A program made the translations under genes and the position numbers. A stretch of DNA of 47,104 nt, from assembly GCA_031181345.1 (NCBI GenBank), contig JAPSLC010000042.1:1-47104 (forward strand), given 5' to 3'. How positions within the stretch are numbered: position 1 is the stretch's first letter; each line of letters begins with the position of its first letter. Origin of the DNA: Cupriavidus sp. GTDB lineage: Bacteria > Pseudomonadota > Gammaproteobacteria > Burkholderiales > Burkholderiaceae. The notes below the pieces were generated by a model, which was not told where the DNA came from, did no database searches, and saw only the letters and a list, made by a program, of their open reading frames with translations. Positions 26,536-36,563 of the stretch are shown in pieces.

Positions 26536-26572
26536 CGGCGGGGCAGCGATCAGCGATGGTGCTGCCCCGCCG
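26536..26572 (-). terminator. Inverted repeat after the uracil permease gene
   Basis: Perfect 12-bp stem CGGCGGGGCAGC/GCTGCCCCGCCG with a 13-base loop, starting 8 bases past the permease stop. Very stable, but without T-run. Confidence 0.5.
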
Positions 26573-26580
26573 CCAGTGCA

Positions 26581-27879
26581 TCAGACGCGCGTGCGGCCCT
26601 TGCCGAGCAGGTGGTACAGCAGGATCGCGCCGAAGGTGGCGGTGCCGATCCCGCCCAGCGTCATGCCGCCGAAGCGCAGCGTCAGATCGCCGGCCGCAAC
26701 CGTCAGCGTGGCGCCGACCGTGATCAGGTTGCGCGAATCGGAGAAGTCGACCCGGTTCTCGACCCAGATACGGCCCGCGGTGGCGGCGATCAGGCCGAAC
26801 ACCACGATGGTCAGGCCGCCGATGACAGGACCCGGAATGGTCAGGATCAGCGCACCGAACTTGGGCGAGAAGCCCAGCAGGATCGCCACCAGCGCGGCCA
26901 CCACGAAGATCAGCGTCGAGTAGATCCGCGTCACCGCCATCACGCCCATGTTCTCGGCATAGGTGGTCACGCCGGTACCGCCGCCGGCGGCCGACAGCAT
27001 CGTGGCGACGCCATCGCCGATAAAGGCGCGACCGATATACGGGTCCAGGTTGCGGCCCGTCATCACGCCGATCGCCTTGATATGGCCGAGGTTCTCCGCC
27101 ACCAGCACGATCGCCACCGGCGCGATCAGCAGCATCGCGTTCAGTTCGAAGACCGGCGTGGTGAACGCCGGCAGGCCGAACCAGCTCGCGCTGGCCACGC
27201 CGGAGAAGTCGATCGGCTTGCCCAGGCCGAACGCATTGGCGCACACCCAGTAGGCCAGATAGCCGATCAGCCCGCCGATCAGCACCGGCAGCCGACCGAT
27301 CATGCCGGGCGCGCGCACCGCCACCAGCCCGACCGCGACCACGGTCAGCAGGCCGATCCAGGTATCGAGCGCGGCGGCGCTGACCGCCTTGACCGCGACC
27401 GGTGCGAGGTTGAGCCCGATCGCGGCGACGATGGCGCCGGTCACCACCGGCGGCATCAGCCGCTCGACCCAGCCATAGCCGGCGGCCTGCACCACCAGGC
27501 CAATCACGGTATAGAGCAGGCCGGCGGCGATGATGCCGCCCAGCGCCAGCGGAATATTCGGATTCGGGCCGCTGCCGGCATAGCCGGTGGCCGCGATGAC
27601 GACCGCAATGAAGGCGAAGCTGGAACCGAGGTAGCTCGGCACGCGGCCGCGCACGAACAAAAAGAAGATCAGCGTGCCGATGCCCGAGAACAGGATCGCG
27701 ATATTGGGGTTGAAGCCCATCAGGATCGGCGCGATCGCGGTCGAGCCGAACATCGCCACCACGTGCTGGATGCCTGCCAGCACCGTCTGCCCGGTGGGCA
27801 GCCGTTCGTCCGGCGCGATCACGCCCTCGGTCTTCAGTGTCCAGCGCGGCAGGAATCCCGCCTCGTCGCCATTCGCCAT
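26581..27879 (-). CDS. uraA: NCS2 family uracil permease (UraA/RutG type)
   Basis: Proton-coupled nucleobase importer of the inner membrane, 432 residues with about 12-14 hydrophobic helices. Close in sequence to E. coli RutG: GVIAPDERLP at the N-terminus, PILMGFNPN, GRVPSYLGSSFAFI, RLMPPVVTGAIVAAIGLNLAP, and the NCS2 signature region APVAIVLVAENLGHIKAI. GGAG lies 8 bases before the ATG at 27879. Transcribed alone from a promoter near 28072-28100 with a long structured leader. The substrate is most likely uracil; thymine or xanthine are less likely. Confidence 0.9.
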   Translation of the reverse strand: MANGDEAGFLPRWTLKTEGVIAPDERLPTGQTVLAGIQHVVAMFGSTAIAPILMGFNPNIAILFSGIGTLIFFLFVRGRVPSYLGSSFAFIAVVIAATGYAGSGPNPNIPLALGGIIAAGLLYTVIGLVVQAAGYGWVERLMPPVVTGAIVAAIGLNLAPVAVKAVSAAALDTWIGLLTVVAVGLVAVRAPGMIGRLPVLIGGLIGYLAYWVCANAFGLGKPIDFSGVASASWFGLPAFTTPVFELNAMLLIAPVAIVLVAENLGHIKAIGVMTGRNLDPYIGRAFIGDGVATMLSAAGGGTGVTTYAENMGVMAVTRIYSTLIFVVAALVAILLGFSPKFGALILTIPGPVIGGLTIVVFGLIAATAGRIWVENRVDFSDSRNLITVGATLTVAAGDLTLRFGGMTLGGIGTATFGAILLYHLLGKGRTRV

Positions 27880-27950
27880 CGTTCAGCTCCCGTTCTGAGG
27901 TGGCCGCTGGCGCGCCGCGCCCGGCCGTTCTAGATGATGTGTTTTCGTCC

Positions 27951-28064
27951 GCAGGGCGCGGCATGCGTCACCGGTGGCTCCCGGGTCGCGCCTTGCGCCG
28001 CCGGCTCGCTTCGCCCCCTACGCTTGCCTCTCCATCGAGAGACGAACGAGGCGCCCTGCCGCAG
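27951..28064 (-). promoter_or_regulatory. Structured 5' leader of the uracil permease gene
   Basis: On the minus strand GCAGGGCGC (28051-28059) is exactly complementary to GCGCCCTGC (27951-27959), closing about 90 bases that contain further hairpins, among them CTCTC-GATG-GAGAG and GCGC-AAG-GCGC. With the mapped promoter the leader would be about 185 bases. The stretch 27880-28199 has no protein gene. No known riboswitch class is recognised. Confidence 0.5.
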
Positions 28065-28071
28065 CGCCCGC

Positions 28072-28100
28072 ATCATACTCCCTGGTCCAGGGCCTGCGAA
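28072..28100 (-). promoter_or_regulatory. Promoter of the uracil permease gene
   Basis: -35 TTCGCA (28095-28100), 17-base spacer, -10 TATGAT (28072-28077) on the minus strand, predicted start near 28064. Confidence 0.6.
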
Positions 28101-28199
28101 GCGCCACGGCGTCCGATTGGCGGCGCCGCGACATTGCCGTGCCGCTCAGGCGTTAGCACGAGCCATGCCCGCGCAGGGCGGCGATGGAGGCCGTGCCGC

Positions 28200-28586
28200 T
28201 CAGTGCGCGGTCCTGGTGGCCTTGCCTGAACCCTTGCCGGCCGGCGCGACTGCGGCAGCCGTCGGTGCGGCGGCGGTCGGCTTGGCGCCCCTGGCTGCCG
28301 GCAACGCCCCGCTCTTGCCGATGTTCAGTCCCTCGCCCTGCAGGCGCACGACCGACTTCGGCCCCAGGCCCTTGACTCGCTCGGCCAGATCGCTGGCATC
28401 CTTGAACGCGCCCTGCTTGCCGCGCTCCTCGACGATCCGGCGCGCCATCGCCGGGCCGATTCCCTTGACGGTGGTCAGCGCCGCCTCGTCGGCACTGTTG
28501 ACGTCGACGGCGGCCAGCGCGCTGCCGGCCAGCGCGATCGACAGGCCCAGGCACCATGCCAGCGCCAGCAAGGTTTGCTTGATCAT
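28200..28586 (-). CDS. ComEA-like helix-hairpin-helix DNA-binding protein
   Basis: 128 residues from ATG 28586 with AAGGAG upstream. N-terminal signal or anchor helix (MIKQTLLALAWCLGLSIALA, ...GSALA-AVD). The ComEA HhH domain follows: VDVNSADEAALTTVKGIGPA, then FKDASDLAERVKGLGPKSVV. The C-terminal 40 residues are Ala/Pro/Lys-rich and probably flexible. Family role: periplasmic capture of incoming DNA in natural transformation; many single-HhH homologues are unproven in this. No competence genes are adjacent. Confidence 0.87.
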   Translation of the reverse strand: MIKQTLLALAWCLGLSIALAGSALAAVDVNSADEAALTTVKGIGPAMARRIVEERGKQGAFKDASDLAERVKGLGPKSVVRLQGEGLNIGKSGALPAARGAKPTAAAPTAAAVAPAGKGSGKATRTAH

Positions 28587-28794
28587 GAACAGGCTCCTTC
28601 TCCGGTGACCGGAGTTCGGCTTCGTTGGCGATGCCCGGGCGGGCATGCCGCCCCGTCGTCGCGACGGGGTAGGCCGAGAATAAGAGCCACGGGGACTGGC
28701 GGCGCGCCGTGCAACAAATGTTGACGCCGCCGGTTTGCGGGGAAACGACAGTGGAGGGGCGACCGCGGGTCATAACCAGGCGGCCGCACGGGCT

Positions 28795-29790
28795 TCAGCC
28801 GCCCCGCTCCAGCAGCCAGCGGCAATAGCGCGCCACGCCTTCCTCGACCGTATAGAAGGGCGCCGTATAGCCTGCGCCGCGCAGCCGCGACACATCGGAC
28901 TGCGTGAAGCACTGGTACTTGCCGCGCAGCGCGTCGGGGAACTTGATGTATTCGATCAGCCCTTCCTGCTCCATCTCGTCGAGCGTCAGCGGCGGCTTGC
29001 CTTCCGCGCCGCGCAGCGTGTTCACGACGGTGGTGGCGATGTCGTTGAATGGCTGCGCGCGTCCGGTGCCGAGATTGAAGATGCCGGACTTCTCGGGATG
29101 GTCCAGGAAGAACAGGTTGACCTTGACCACGTCCTCGACCGAGACGAAATCGCGGCTGTGGCCGCCCGGGCCATAGCCGCCGTATTCGCCGAACAGCTTG
29201 ACGGTGCCGTCGGCGCGGAACTGGTTGAAGTTGTGGAAGGCCACCGACGCCATGCGGCCCTTGTGGCCCTCGCGCGGACCGTAGACGTTGAAGTAGCGAA
29301 AGCCGACGATCTGCGAGTGCGCATTCGGCAGCGTGCGCCGCACCAGCTGATCGAACAGGAACTTCGAGTAGCCGTAGACGTTCAGCGGCTTCTCGTATTC
29401 GCGGTCTTCCTTGAAGGTCTGCGAGGCGCCGTAGGTGGCCGCCGACGACGCATAGAGAAACTGCACGCCCTGCTCCAGGCACGCCTGCATCAGCGCCTTG
29501 GTGTAGCGGTAGTTGTTCTCCATCATGTAGCGGCCGTCGGTCTCCATCGTGTCCGAACAGGCGCCCTCATGGAAAATGGCGCGGACCTTGCCGAATTCGC
29601 CGCGCGCGAAGCGGTCCAGGAAGTCGGTCTTGTCCAGATAGTCGGCGATCTCGCAATCGACCAGGTTGTGGAACTTGTCGGCGCGGGTCAGGTTGTCGAC
29701 CGCGATGACATTGTTCTCGCCGCGCTCGTTCAGCCCCTTGACGAGGTTGCTGCCGACGAAACCGGCGGCGCCGGTGACGATAATGGTCAT
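28795..29790 (-). CDS. hldD: ADP-glyceromanno-heptose 6-epimerase
   Basis: Converts ADP-D-glycero-beta-D-manno-heptose to the L-glycero form for the LPS inner core. 331 residues, SDR-extended fold: NADP motif GAAGFVGSNLV, then the Tyr-Lys pair in VYGYSKFLFDQ, and RYFNVYGPREGHKGRMASV typical of HldD. Last gene of the lapA-lapB-ugd-hldA-hldD run, 28 bases after the kinase gene. Confidence 0.97.
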   Translation of the reverse strand: MTIIVTGAAGFVGSNLVKGLNERGENNVIAVDNLTRADKFHNLVDCEIADYLDKTDFLDRFARGEFGKVRAIFHEGACSDTMETDGRYMMENNYRYTKALMQACLEQGVQFLYASSAATYGASQTFKEDREYEKPLNVYGYSKFLFDQLVRRTLPNAHSQIVGFRYFNVYGPREGHKGRMASVAFHNFNQFRADGTVKLFGEYGGYGPGGHSRDFVSVEDVVKVNLFFLDHPEKSGIFNLGTGRAQPFNDIATTVVNTLRGAEGKPPLTLDEMEQEGLIEYIKFPDALRGKYQCFTQSDVSRLRGAGYTAPFYTVEEGVARYCRWLLERGG

Positions 29791-29818
29791 GGTGGATCCA
29801 GCAGTGATAAGGGGCGCG

Positions 29819-30769
29819 TCAGCCTTGCGCCGCGCCGAACAGTTCGGGATAGCTGACCACGGCCGTGCCCAGCTTGCCGACCACGATGCCGCCGGCGCGA
29901 TTGGCGTGCTGCACCGCTTCCTTCAGCGGAACGCCGGCGCCGAGCATGGTGGCCAGCGTCGCGATCACGGTATCGCCGGCGCCCGACACGTCGTAGACCT
30001 CGCGCGCTTGCGCGGAGACGTGCAGCACTTCGGCCTCGGTGTACAGCGTCATGCCTTCCTCGGAGCGCGTCAGCAGCAGCGCTTCGAGCTGCAGCGCGCG
30101 GCGCAGGTTCTGCGCGCGGATGGTCAGGTCGGCCTCGGTCTTCCAGGCGCCGACCACATGGCGCATTTCCGCGCGGTTCGGCGTGATCAGCGTGGCGCCG
30201 CGGTAACGCGAATAGTCGTCGCCCTTGGGGTCGACCAGCACCATCTTGCCGGCGGCGCGGCCGCCTTCGACCATGCGCGAGACATGGGTCAGCCCGCCCT
30301 TGCCGTAGTCGGACAGCACCAGCACCTCGTAGTCGCCGATCAGCGCCTGGAAACGGTCCTGCACGGACAGCAGCACCTCGTGCGCCGGCGGGTTCTCGAA
30401 GTCCACGCGCAGCAGCTGCTGCTGGTGCGCGACCACGCGCAGCTTGATCGTGGTATTGACGCTGCGGTCGCGATAGAGAAACGGCTGCACGTGTTCCGCG
30501 GCCAGCAGGTTCTCCAGCATGCTGCCCGGTTCGTCGTCGCCGACCACCCCCAGCATGCCGACCGACGCGCCCAGCGCGGCGGCGTTGCGCGCCACGTTGG
30601 CGGCGCCGCCCAGGCGCTCCTCGCTGCGCTTGACCTGGACCACCGGGACCGGGGCTTCCGGCGAAATCCGGTCGACATCGCCGAACCAGTAGCGGTCCAG
30701 CATCATGTCGCCCACCACCAGGATGCGCGATTGCTGGATCTGTTCGCGAGAGATCGGGTTCCTGTTCAT
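29819..30769 (-). CDS. rfaE1: D-glycero-beta-D-manno-heptose-7-phosphate kinase
   Basis: PfkB-family sugar kinase of the heptose pathway, phosphorylating C1 of heptose 7-phosphate. 316 residues from ATG 30769 with AAAGGAAG upstream. Family marks: MLDRYWFGDVDRISPEAPVP, LGGAANVARNAAALG, and the catalytic anion hole VSGAGDTVIATLA. It stops after the kinase domain, so it is the monofunctional form (HldA); the adenylyltransferase half fused in E. coli HldE must be encoded elsewhere. Confidence 0.95.
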   Translation of the reverse strand: MNRNPISREQIQQSRILVVGDMMLDRYWFGDVDRISPEAPVPVVQVKRSEERLGGAANVARNAAALGASVGMLGVVGDDEPGSMLENLLAAEHVQPFLYRDRSVNTTIKLRVVAHQQQLLRVDFENPPAHEVLLSVQDRFQALIGDYEVLVLSDYGKGGLTHVSRMVEGGRAAGKMVLVDPKGDDYSRYRGATLITPNRAEMRHVVGAWKTEADLTIRAQNLRRALQLEALLLTRSEEGMTLYTEAEVLHVSAQAREVYDVSGAGDTVIATLATMLGAGVPLKEAVQHANRAGGIVVGKLGTAVVSYPELFGAAQG

Positions 30770-30821
30770 GAGCTTCCTTTCTGGCCGGCACGCCGCCTGG
30801 CGGCCGCACCGGCATGTTGCG

Positions 30822-32195
30822 TCAGGCCGCCGCCGCGGGCCGGCCGATCGCGTGATATTCGATGCCGGCCTCCTGCATCGCGGCCGGCTCATACAGATTG
30901 CGCCCGTCAAATACGACCGGCGTCTTCAGGCGCCGCCGGATCTGCGCGAAGTCCGGGCTGCGGAACACCTTCCATTCGGTGACGATCGCCAGCGCGTCGG
31001 CGCCGTCGAGCGTCTCCATCTGCGCGTCGCAGAACGTCACGCGCTCGAAGCCGCCTTCGATCCCCGCCAGGTCCTGCGCCAGCGCGCGCCGGGCTTCCTG
31101 CATCGCCACCGGATCGTGGACCCGCAGCGACGCGCCGCGCGAGACCAGCTCGCGCGCCAGCACCCGCGACGGCGCCTCGCGCATGTCGTCGGTATTCGGC
31201 TTGAACGCCAGGCCCCAGATCGCGAACGTGCGCCCGCTCAGGTCCTCGCCGAAGCGCTGCACGACCTTGTCGCCGAGCACGCGCTTCTGCGCGTCGTTGA
31301 CCGCCTCGACTGCCTCGAGCACGCGCATCGGCTTGCCGCTCGCCGCGGCCGTGCGCATCAGCGCCTGCACGTCCTTCGGAAAGCATGAGCCGCCGTAGCC
31401 GGCACCCGCATAGAGGAAACTGTAGCCGATCCGCGGATCGGAGCCGATTCCAAGCCGGACCAGCTCGATATCGGCACCGACCACGTCGGCCAGGTTGGCC
31501 AGCTCGTTCATGAACGAGATCCGCGTCGCCAGCATCGAGTTGGCCGCGTACTTGGTGAATTCGGCCGAGCGCACGTCCATGTAGAAGGTGCGCTCGTGAT
31601 TGCGGTTGAACGGCGCGTACAGCTGCCGCATGATCGCCTTCGCATGACGGCCGGCGGCATCGTTGTTGCAGCCGAGCACGATGCGGTCGGGGCGCATGAA
31701 GTCCTCGACGGCGGCGCCTTCCTTCAGGAATTCGGGATTGGAGACCACCGAGAACTGCAGGTCCTCGAGCCCGCGCGTGGCCAGTTCCTCGCGGATCGCC
31801 GCGGCGACGCGGTCGCCGGTGCCGACGGGCACGGTGGACTTGTCCACCACGATCTTGAAGCCGGTCATATGCCGGCCGATATTGCGCGCGGCCGCCAGCA
31901 CATACTGCAGGTCGGCCGAGCCGTCCTCGTCCGGCGGCGTGCCGACCGCGATGAATTGCACATCGGCATGGTCGACCGCGGCCGCGACATCGGTCGAGAA
32001 CACCAGCCGTCCCGCTTCGCGGTTGCGCTGGATCAGGTCCTTCAGGCCCGGCTCGTAGATCGGCACGCCGCCCGCGTTGAGCAGCGCGATCTTCTCTTCA
32101 TCGACGTCGAGGCAGAACACATCGTTGCCGAGTTCGGCGAGACAGGCGCCGGTGACCAGGCCGACATAACCGCTGCCGATGATGGTGACTTTCAT
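30822..32195 (-). CDS. ugd: UDP-glucose 6-dehydrogenase
   Basis: Oxidises UDP-glucose to UDP-glucuronate with two NAD+, for capsule, LPS or 4-amino-arabinose synthesis. 457 residues: NAD fold at the N-terminus (MKVTIIGSGYVGLVTGACLA), VDKSTVPVGTGD, then the catalytic cysteine in GAGYGGSCFPKDVQAL, and the C-terminal UDP-binding domain with AFKPNTDDMREAPS. Between lapB and the heptose kinase gene on the same strand, with short gaps, so probably one transcription unit. Confidence 0.96.
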   Translation of the reverse strand: MKVTIIGSGYVGLVTGACLAELGNDVFCLDVDEEKIALLNAGGVPIYEPGLKDLIQRNREAGRLVFSTDVAAAVDHADVQFIAVGTPPDEDGSADLQYVLAAARNIGRHMTGFKIVVDKSTVPVGTGDRVAAAIREELATRGLEDLQFSVVSNPEFLKEGAAVEDFMRPDRIVLGCNNDAAGRHAKAIMRQLYAPFNRNHERTFYMDVRSAEFTKYAANSMLATRISFMNELANLADVVGADIELVRLGIGSDPRIGYSFLYAGAGYGGSCFPKDVQALMRTAAASGKPMRVLEAVEAVNDAQKRVLGDKVVQRFGEDLSGRTFAIWGLAFKPNTDDMREAPSRVLARELVSRGASLRVHDPVAMQEARRALAQDLAGIEGGFERVTFCDAQMETLDGADALAIVTEWKVFRSPDFAQIRRRLKTPVVFDGRNLYEPAAMQEAGIEYHAIGRPAAAA

Positions 32196-32239
32196 GAGGA
32201 CGACTCCGTGAGACGGGGCGGATCAGGCTGGACGCGGGC

Positions 32240-33487
32240 TCAGCCGAGCGCTTCGGTGCGCCGCGGCGCGTAGGATTCCCAGCGGTTGCAGCCGGGACAT
32301 TGCCAGTAGAACAGGCGGGCGCGGAAGCCGCACTCGCGGCAGGTATAGCGCGCCAGGTTGCGAGTGCGCAGCTGCAGCAGGTCGCGGATCGCAGCGTCTT
32401 CCTGCGTGCTCGCATCGACGGTGGCATCGGCGGCGGCATCGGCCGCCGGCGCGCCATTGCCTTCGGCGACGTCCGCGGTCGCCGGCGCGGGTGCGGGCGC
32501 GGCGAGCGCGGCGCGCGCATCGAAGTAGCGCGTCAGCGCCTGCAGCGAGGGCTGGCGGCGCAGCTGCTCGCGCATCAGCGCGGCGGCGGCCGCCGGGCCG
32601 GCCAGTTCCAGTTCGGTGCGATAGGCGGTATCGAGCAGCTCCGCCGCAAGGCCGGTCTTGAGCAGGCCGCGCAGCCATTCGAGCGCCTTGCCCTGCTCGC
32701 CCAGGTCGCGGTACGCCTTGACCACGCGATCGGCCACCAGCGGCAGATAGCTGGCGTCCTGGCGTTCGATGCCGAGCCAGTGGCCCAGCGCCGCGCCGAG
32801 ATCGCCCGACGCCATGGCGACGTCGCCCAGCAGGATCGGCGCACGCACGTTCTTGGGATTCTCGCGCAGCGCCTGCTCGAGCCAGCCGATCGCCTCGTCG
32901 GGCTGCTTGCGCTGCAGCGCGTCCTGCGCCAGCTCGCAGCAGAACTGCGCGATCTGCACGCTGTAATCCTGCTGGGTCGCGCTCTGCAGTTCGCGCGCGG
33001 CGTCGATGGCCTTGCGCCACTCCTTCTCGACCTCGTACAGCTCCAGCAGCACGCGCTTGGCCGAGGCCGCATAGGGGCCCGACATCAGCGCACGCAGCGC
33101 ATCCTCGGCGCGGTCGAGCAGGCCGGCGCGCAGATAGTCCTGACCCAGTTCGTACAGCGCATGCTCGCGTTCGGTGTCGGGCAGATCGGGGCGCGTGGCC
33201 AGGTTCTGGTGCACGCGGATCGCGCGTTCGGTCTCGCCGCGGCGGCGGAACAGCGCGCCGAGCGCGAAATGCAGCTCGGTGGTTTCGGGATCGAGCCGCG
33301 CGACCTCGATGAAGGCATCGATCGCCTTGTCGGGCTGCTCGTTGAGCAGGAAGTTCAGGCCCTTGAAATACGAGCGCGGCAAGGCGCCCTGCTCGCTGAT
33401 CGCCTGCCGCAGGTCGAGGCGGGCCGCCATCCAGCCGAGCCCGAATACGAGCGGAAGGGCCAGCAGCCACCAGGTTTCAAAATTCAT
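32240..33487 (-). CDS. lapB: Lipopolysaccharide assembly protein B
   Basis: Inner-membrane TPR protein (YciM) that with FtsH controls LpxC and hence LPS synthesis. 415 residues: N-terminal membrane anchor (WWLLALPLVFGLGWMAARLD), about eight TPR-like repeats (40-325), and a C-terminal rubredoxin-type metal site with CRECGF and CPGCNRWE (Cys383, 386, 397, 400). Between TPR and metal site lies an Ala/Pro/Asp-rich linker (328-365) that is absent from the shorter E. coli protein. Three bases after lapA. Confidence 0.94.
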   Translation of the reverse strand: MNFETWWLLALPLVFGLGWMAARLDLRQAISEQGALPRSYFKGLNFLLNEQPDKAIDAFIEVARLDPETTELHFALGALFRRRGETERAIRVHQNLATRPDLPDTEREHALYELGQDYLRAGLLDRAEDALRALMSGPYAASAKRVLLELYEVEKEWRKAIDAARELQSATQQDYSVQIAQFCCELAQDALQRKQPDEAIGWLEQALRENPKNVRAPILLGDVAMASGDLGAALGHWLGIERQDASYLPLVADRVVKAYRDLGEQGKALEWLRGLLKTGLAAELLDTAYRTELELAGPAAAAALMREQLRRQPSLQALTRYFDARAALAAPAPAPATADVAEGNGAPAADAAADATVDASTQEDAAIRDLLQLRTRNLARYTCRECGFRARLFYWQCPGCNRWESYAPRRTEALG

Positions 33488-33490
33488 TGC

Positions 33491-33814
33491 TTAGACTTTC
33501 GGGCCGATTACGTTGTAAGGCGCCACGGCCTTGGGGGAAGACGCCCCGGCGCCGTCGTCGACCGGCGTGCGCGCATTGCCGACCGCGCGGCGCAGGCGGG
33601 CGATCTCCAGCCGCTGACGCATCAGGCTGGGCGCCACCGAGATCAGCGCGGCCAGCGCGCCGAGCACGAAGGCGGCCAGCAGGATCAGGATCAGGGGCGC
33701 GCGCCAGACCGCATCGAAGAACAGCTGCAGCGACACATCGGCGGTATTGCGCAGGGCGAGCACGAACAGCAGCGCGAACAGGACGATACGGATAATCCAG
33801 GCGACAAGTTTCAT
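33491..33814 (-). CDS. lapA: Lipopolysaccharide assembly protein A (DUF1049)
   Basis: 107 residues with two membrane helices (VAWIIRIVLFALLFVLALRN and PLILILLAAFVLGALAALIS) separated by the typical VSLQLFFDAVWRAP turn, then a basic coiled segment. The conserved LapA/YciS-LapB pair acts in LPS assembly. The start ATG at 33814 fits the family; the longer frame upstream is intergenic. Confidence 0.92.
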   Translation of the reverse strand: MKLVAWIIRIVLFALLFVLALRNTADVSLQLFFDAVWRAPLILILLAAFVLGALAALISVAPSLMRQRLEIARLRRAVGNARTPVDDGAGASSPKAVAPYNVIGPKV

Positions 33815-34151
33815 GCGATTGACGAGATGTCTGCGGCGGCGTGGCGGCGAAAAAGCGCGAAAGGGCGAAAAGGCGTCCGTCGGCGCGCCGGCTGCCGGAT
33901 GTCCAAACGGCAGGCCGGCCGCGGGCGGCGGTTCCCCGGCATTGTAGCGGAATCGATTGGCGCACACGGCGCGATCGAGGCTGGCGATGCGGGCAATTCT
34001 GGCGTCGCATCGGGATACGGAAAGGCCACTCAGACTCGCCGATCCGTACCACAGTTCCTCGCTTCGGCCGGCGACGCGCATAAAAAAAGCGCTCCTTGCG
34101 GAGCGCTTTTCGATTTCCTTGGCCGGCTTCGTTGCCGAAGCCTGCTGGAAC
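33815..34151. other. Intergenic region between ihfB and lapA
   Basis: 337 bases. It holds the ihfB terminator (34082-34110) and a candidate lapA -10, TACAAT on the minus strand (33941-33946), without a good -35. No gene is supported. Confidence 0.5.
34082..34110 (-). terminator. Rho-independent terminator of ihfB
   Basis: Stem GCGCTCC/GGAGCGC with a 4-base loop and flanking A/T runs (seven on the outflow side of the minus strand), 42 bases past the ihfB stop. It is close to symmetrical and could act in both directions. Confidence 0.85.
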
Positions 34152-34661
34152 TCAGGACTGCGCCAGATTCAGGCCGGAGCCTTCCTGCTGGACGCCAGGC
34201 ATCGCGGTGCCATGCGTCAACGGACCGCGTTCGCCGCCAAGCGGGACATGCCCGTTGGCGGCGGCGCCGCCGCCATTGCCGCTGACATTGCCGTTCAGGC
34301 CCAGCGCGGTGCCATCGACACCGTTACCGCCGTTGCCATTGACACCGTGATCGCCGTTACCGCTGCCGTTGCCGGCCGCCGGATTGCGGTCGACCCGCTC
34401 GCGCAACTCCTTGCCCGCCTTGAAGTGCGGCACCCGTTTCTCGGGCACCAGCACCCGCTCGCCAGACTTGGGATTGCGCCCCACGCGCGGCGGCCGACGA
34501 TTCAAACCGAAGCTGCCGAACCCGCGGATCTCGATGCGATGGCCATCGGCCAGCGCATCGGACATCGCGTCGAGGATCGTTTTGACCGAGATGTCCGCGT
34601 CCCGCAGCAGCAACTGCGGAAAGCGGGCAGCCAGCTTTTCGACGAGCTCGGACTTGGTCAT
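34152..34661 (-). CDS. ihfB: Integration host factor subunit beta with long Asn/Gly-rich tail
   Basis: Beta subunit of IHF, the DNA-bending nucleoid protein. Residues 1-92 are a full IHF/HU fold: MTKSELVEKLAARFPQLLLR, then IEIRGFGSFGLNRRPPRVGRNP with the DNA-intercalating Pro arm, and VPHFKAGKELRERVD. Residues 93-169 are an extra low-complexity tail rich in Asn, Gly and Ser; ordinary IHF-beta is about 95-110 residues. 39 bases after rpsA, as in the conserved rpsA-ihfB order. Confidence 0.95.
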   Translation of the reverse strand: MTKSELVEKLAARFPQLLLRDADISVKTILDAMSDALADGHRIEIRGFGSFGLNRRPPRVGRNPKSGERVLVPEKRVPHFKAGKELRERVDRNPAAGNGSGNGDHGVNGNGGNGVDGTALGLNGNVSGNGGGAAANGHVPLGGERGPLTHGTAMPGVQQEGSGLNLAQS

Positions 34662-34700
34662 GGCATCCGCGCGTGAGTTGGACGGTCGCGATGAACGCGA

Positions 34701-36395
<1,695 letters not shown>

Positions 36396-36563
36396 AAACG
36401 TAAGTTAGCAATCCGCAATACCGTGGCCGGCGCGACGATCACGCTCAGTCTGCCAGGGTAGCGGGGTCAGGTTGAACCATGCCGGCGGCCCGTTCCGCTT
36501 GCGGTCGCGTTGATTGTCGCGTTCCGCTGCGGCCGGCTGCCGGCGCCCCATCGCGCAGCGTGG

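Noticed and set aside
27951..28150. Possible 6S RNA or ykkC-type guanidine riboswitch upstream of the uracil permease gene
   Set aside because: Short likenesses only (a CCTGAGC, a CCTGCGG, an ACCCGGGAG); order, spacing and core motifs do not fit either class. Kept as an unclassified leader.
25558..28160. Long plus-strand frames across cysM and the permease gene
   Set aside because: They are shadows of the real minus-strand genes, with Arg/His/Asp/Gly-biased translations and no family match.
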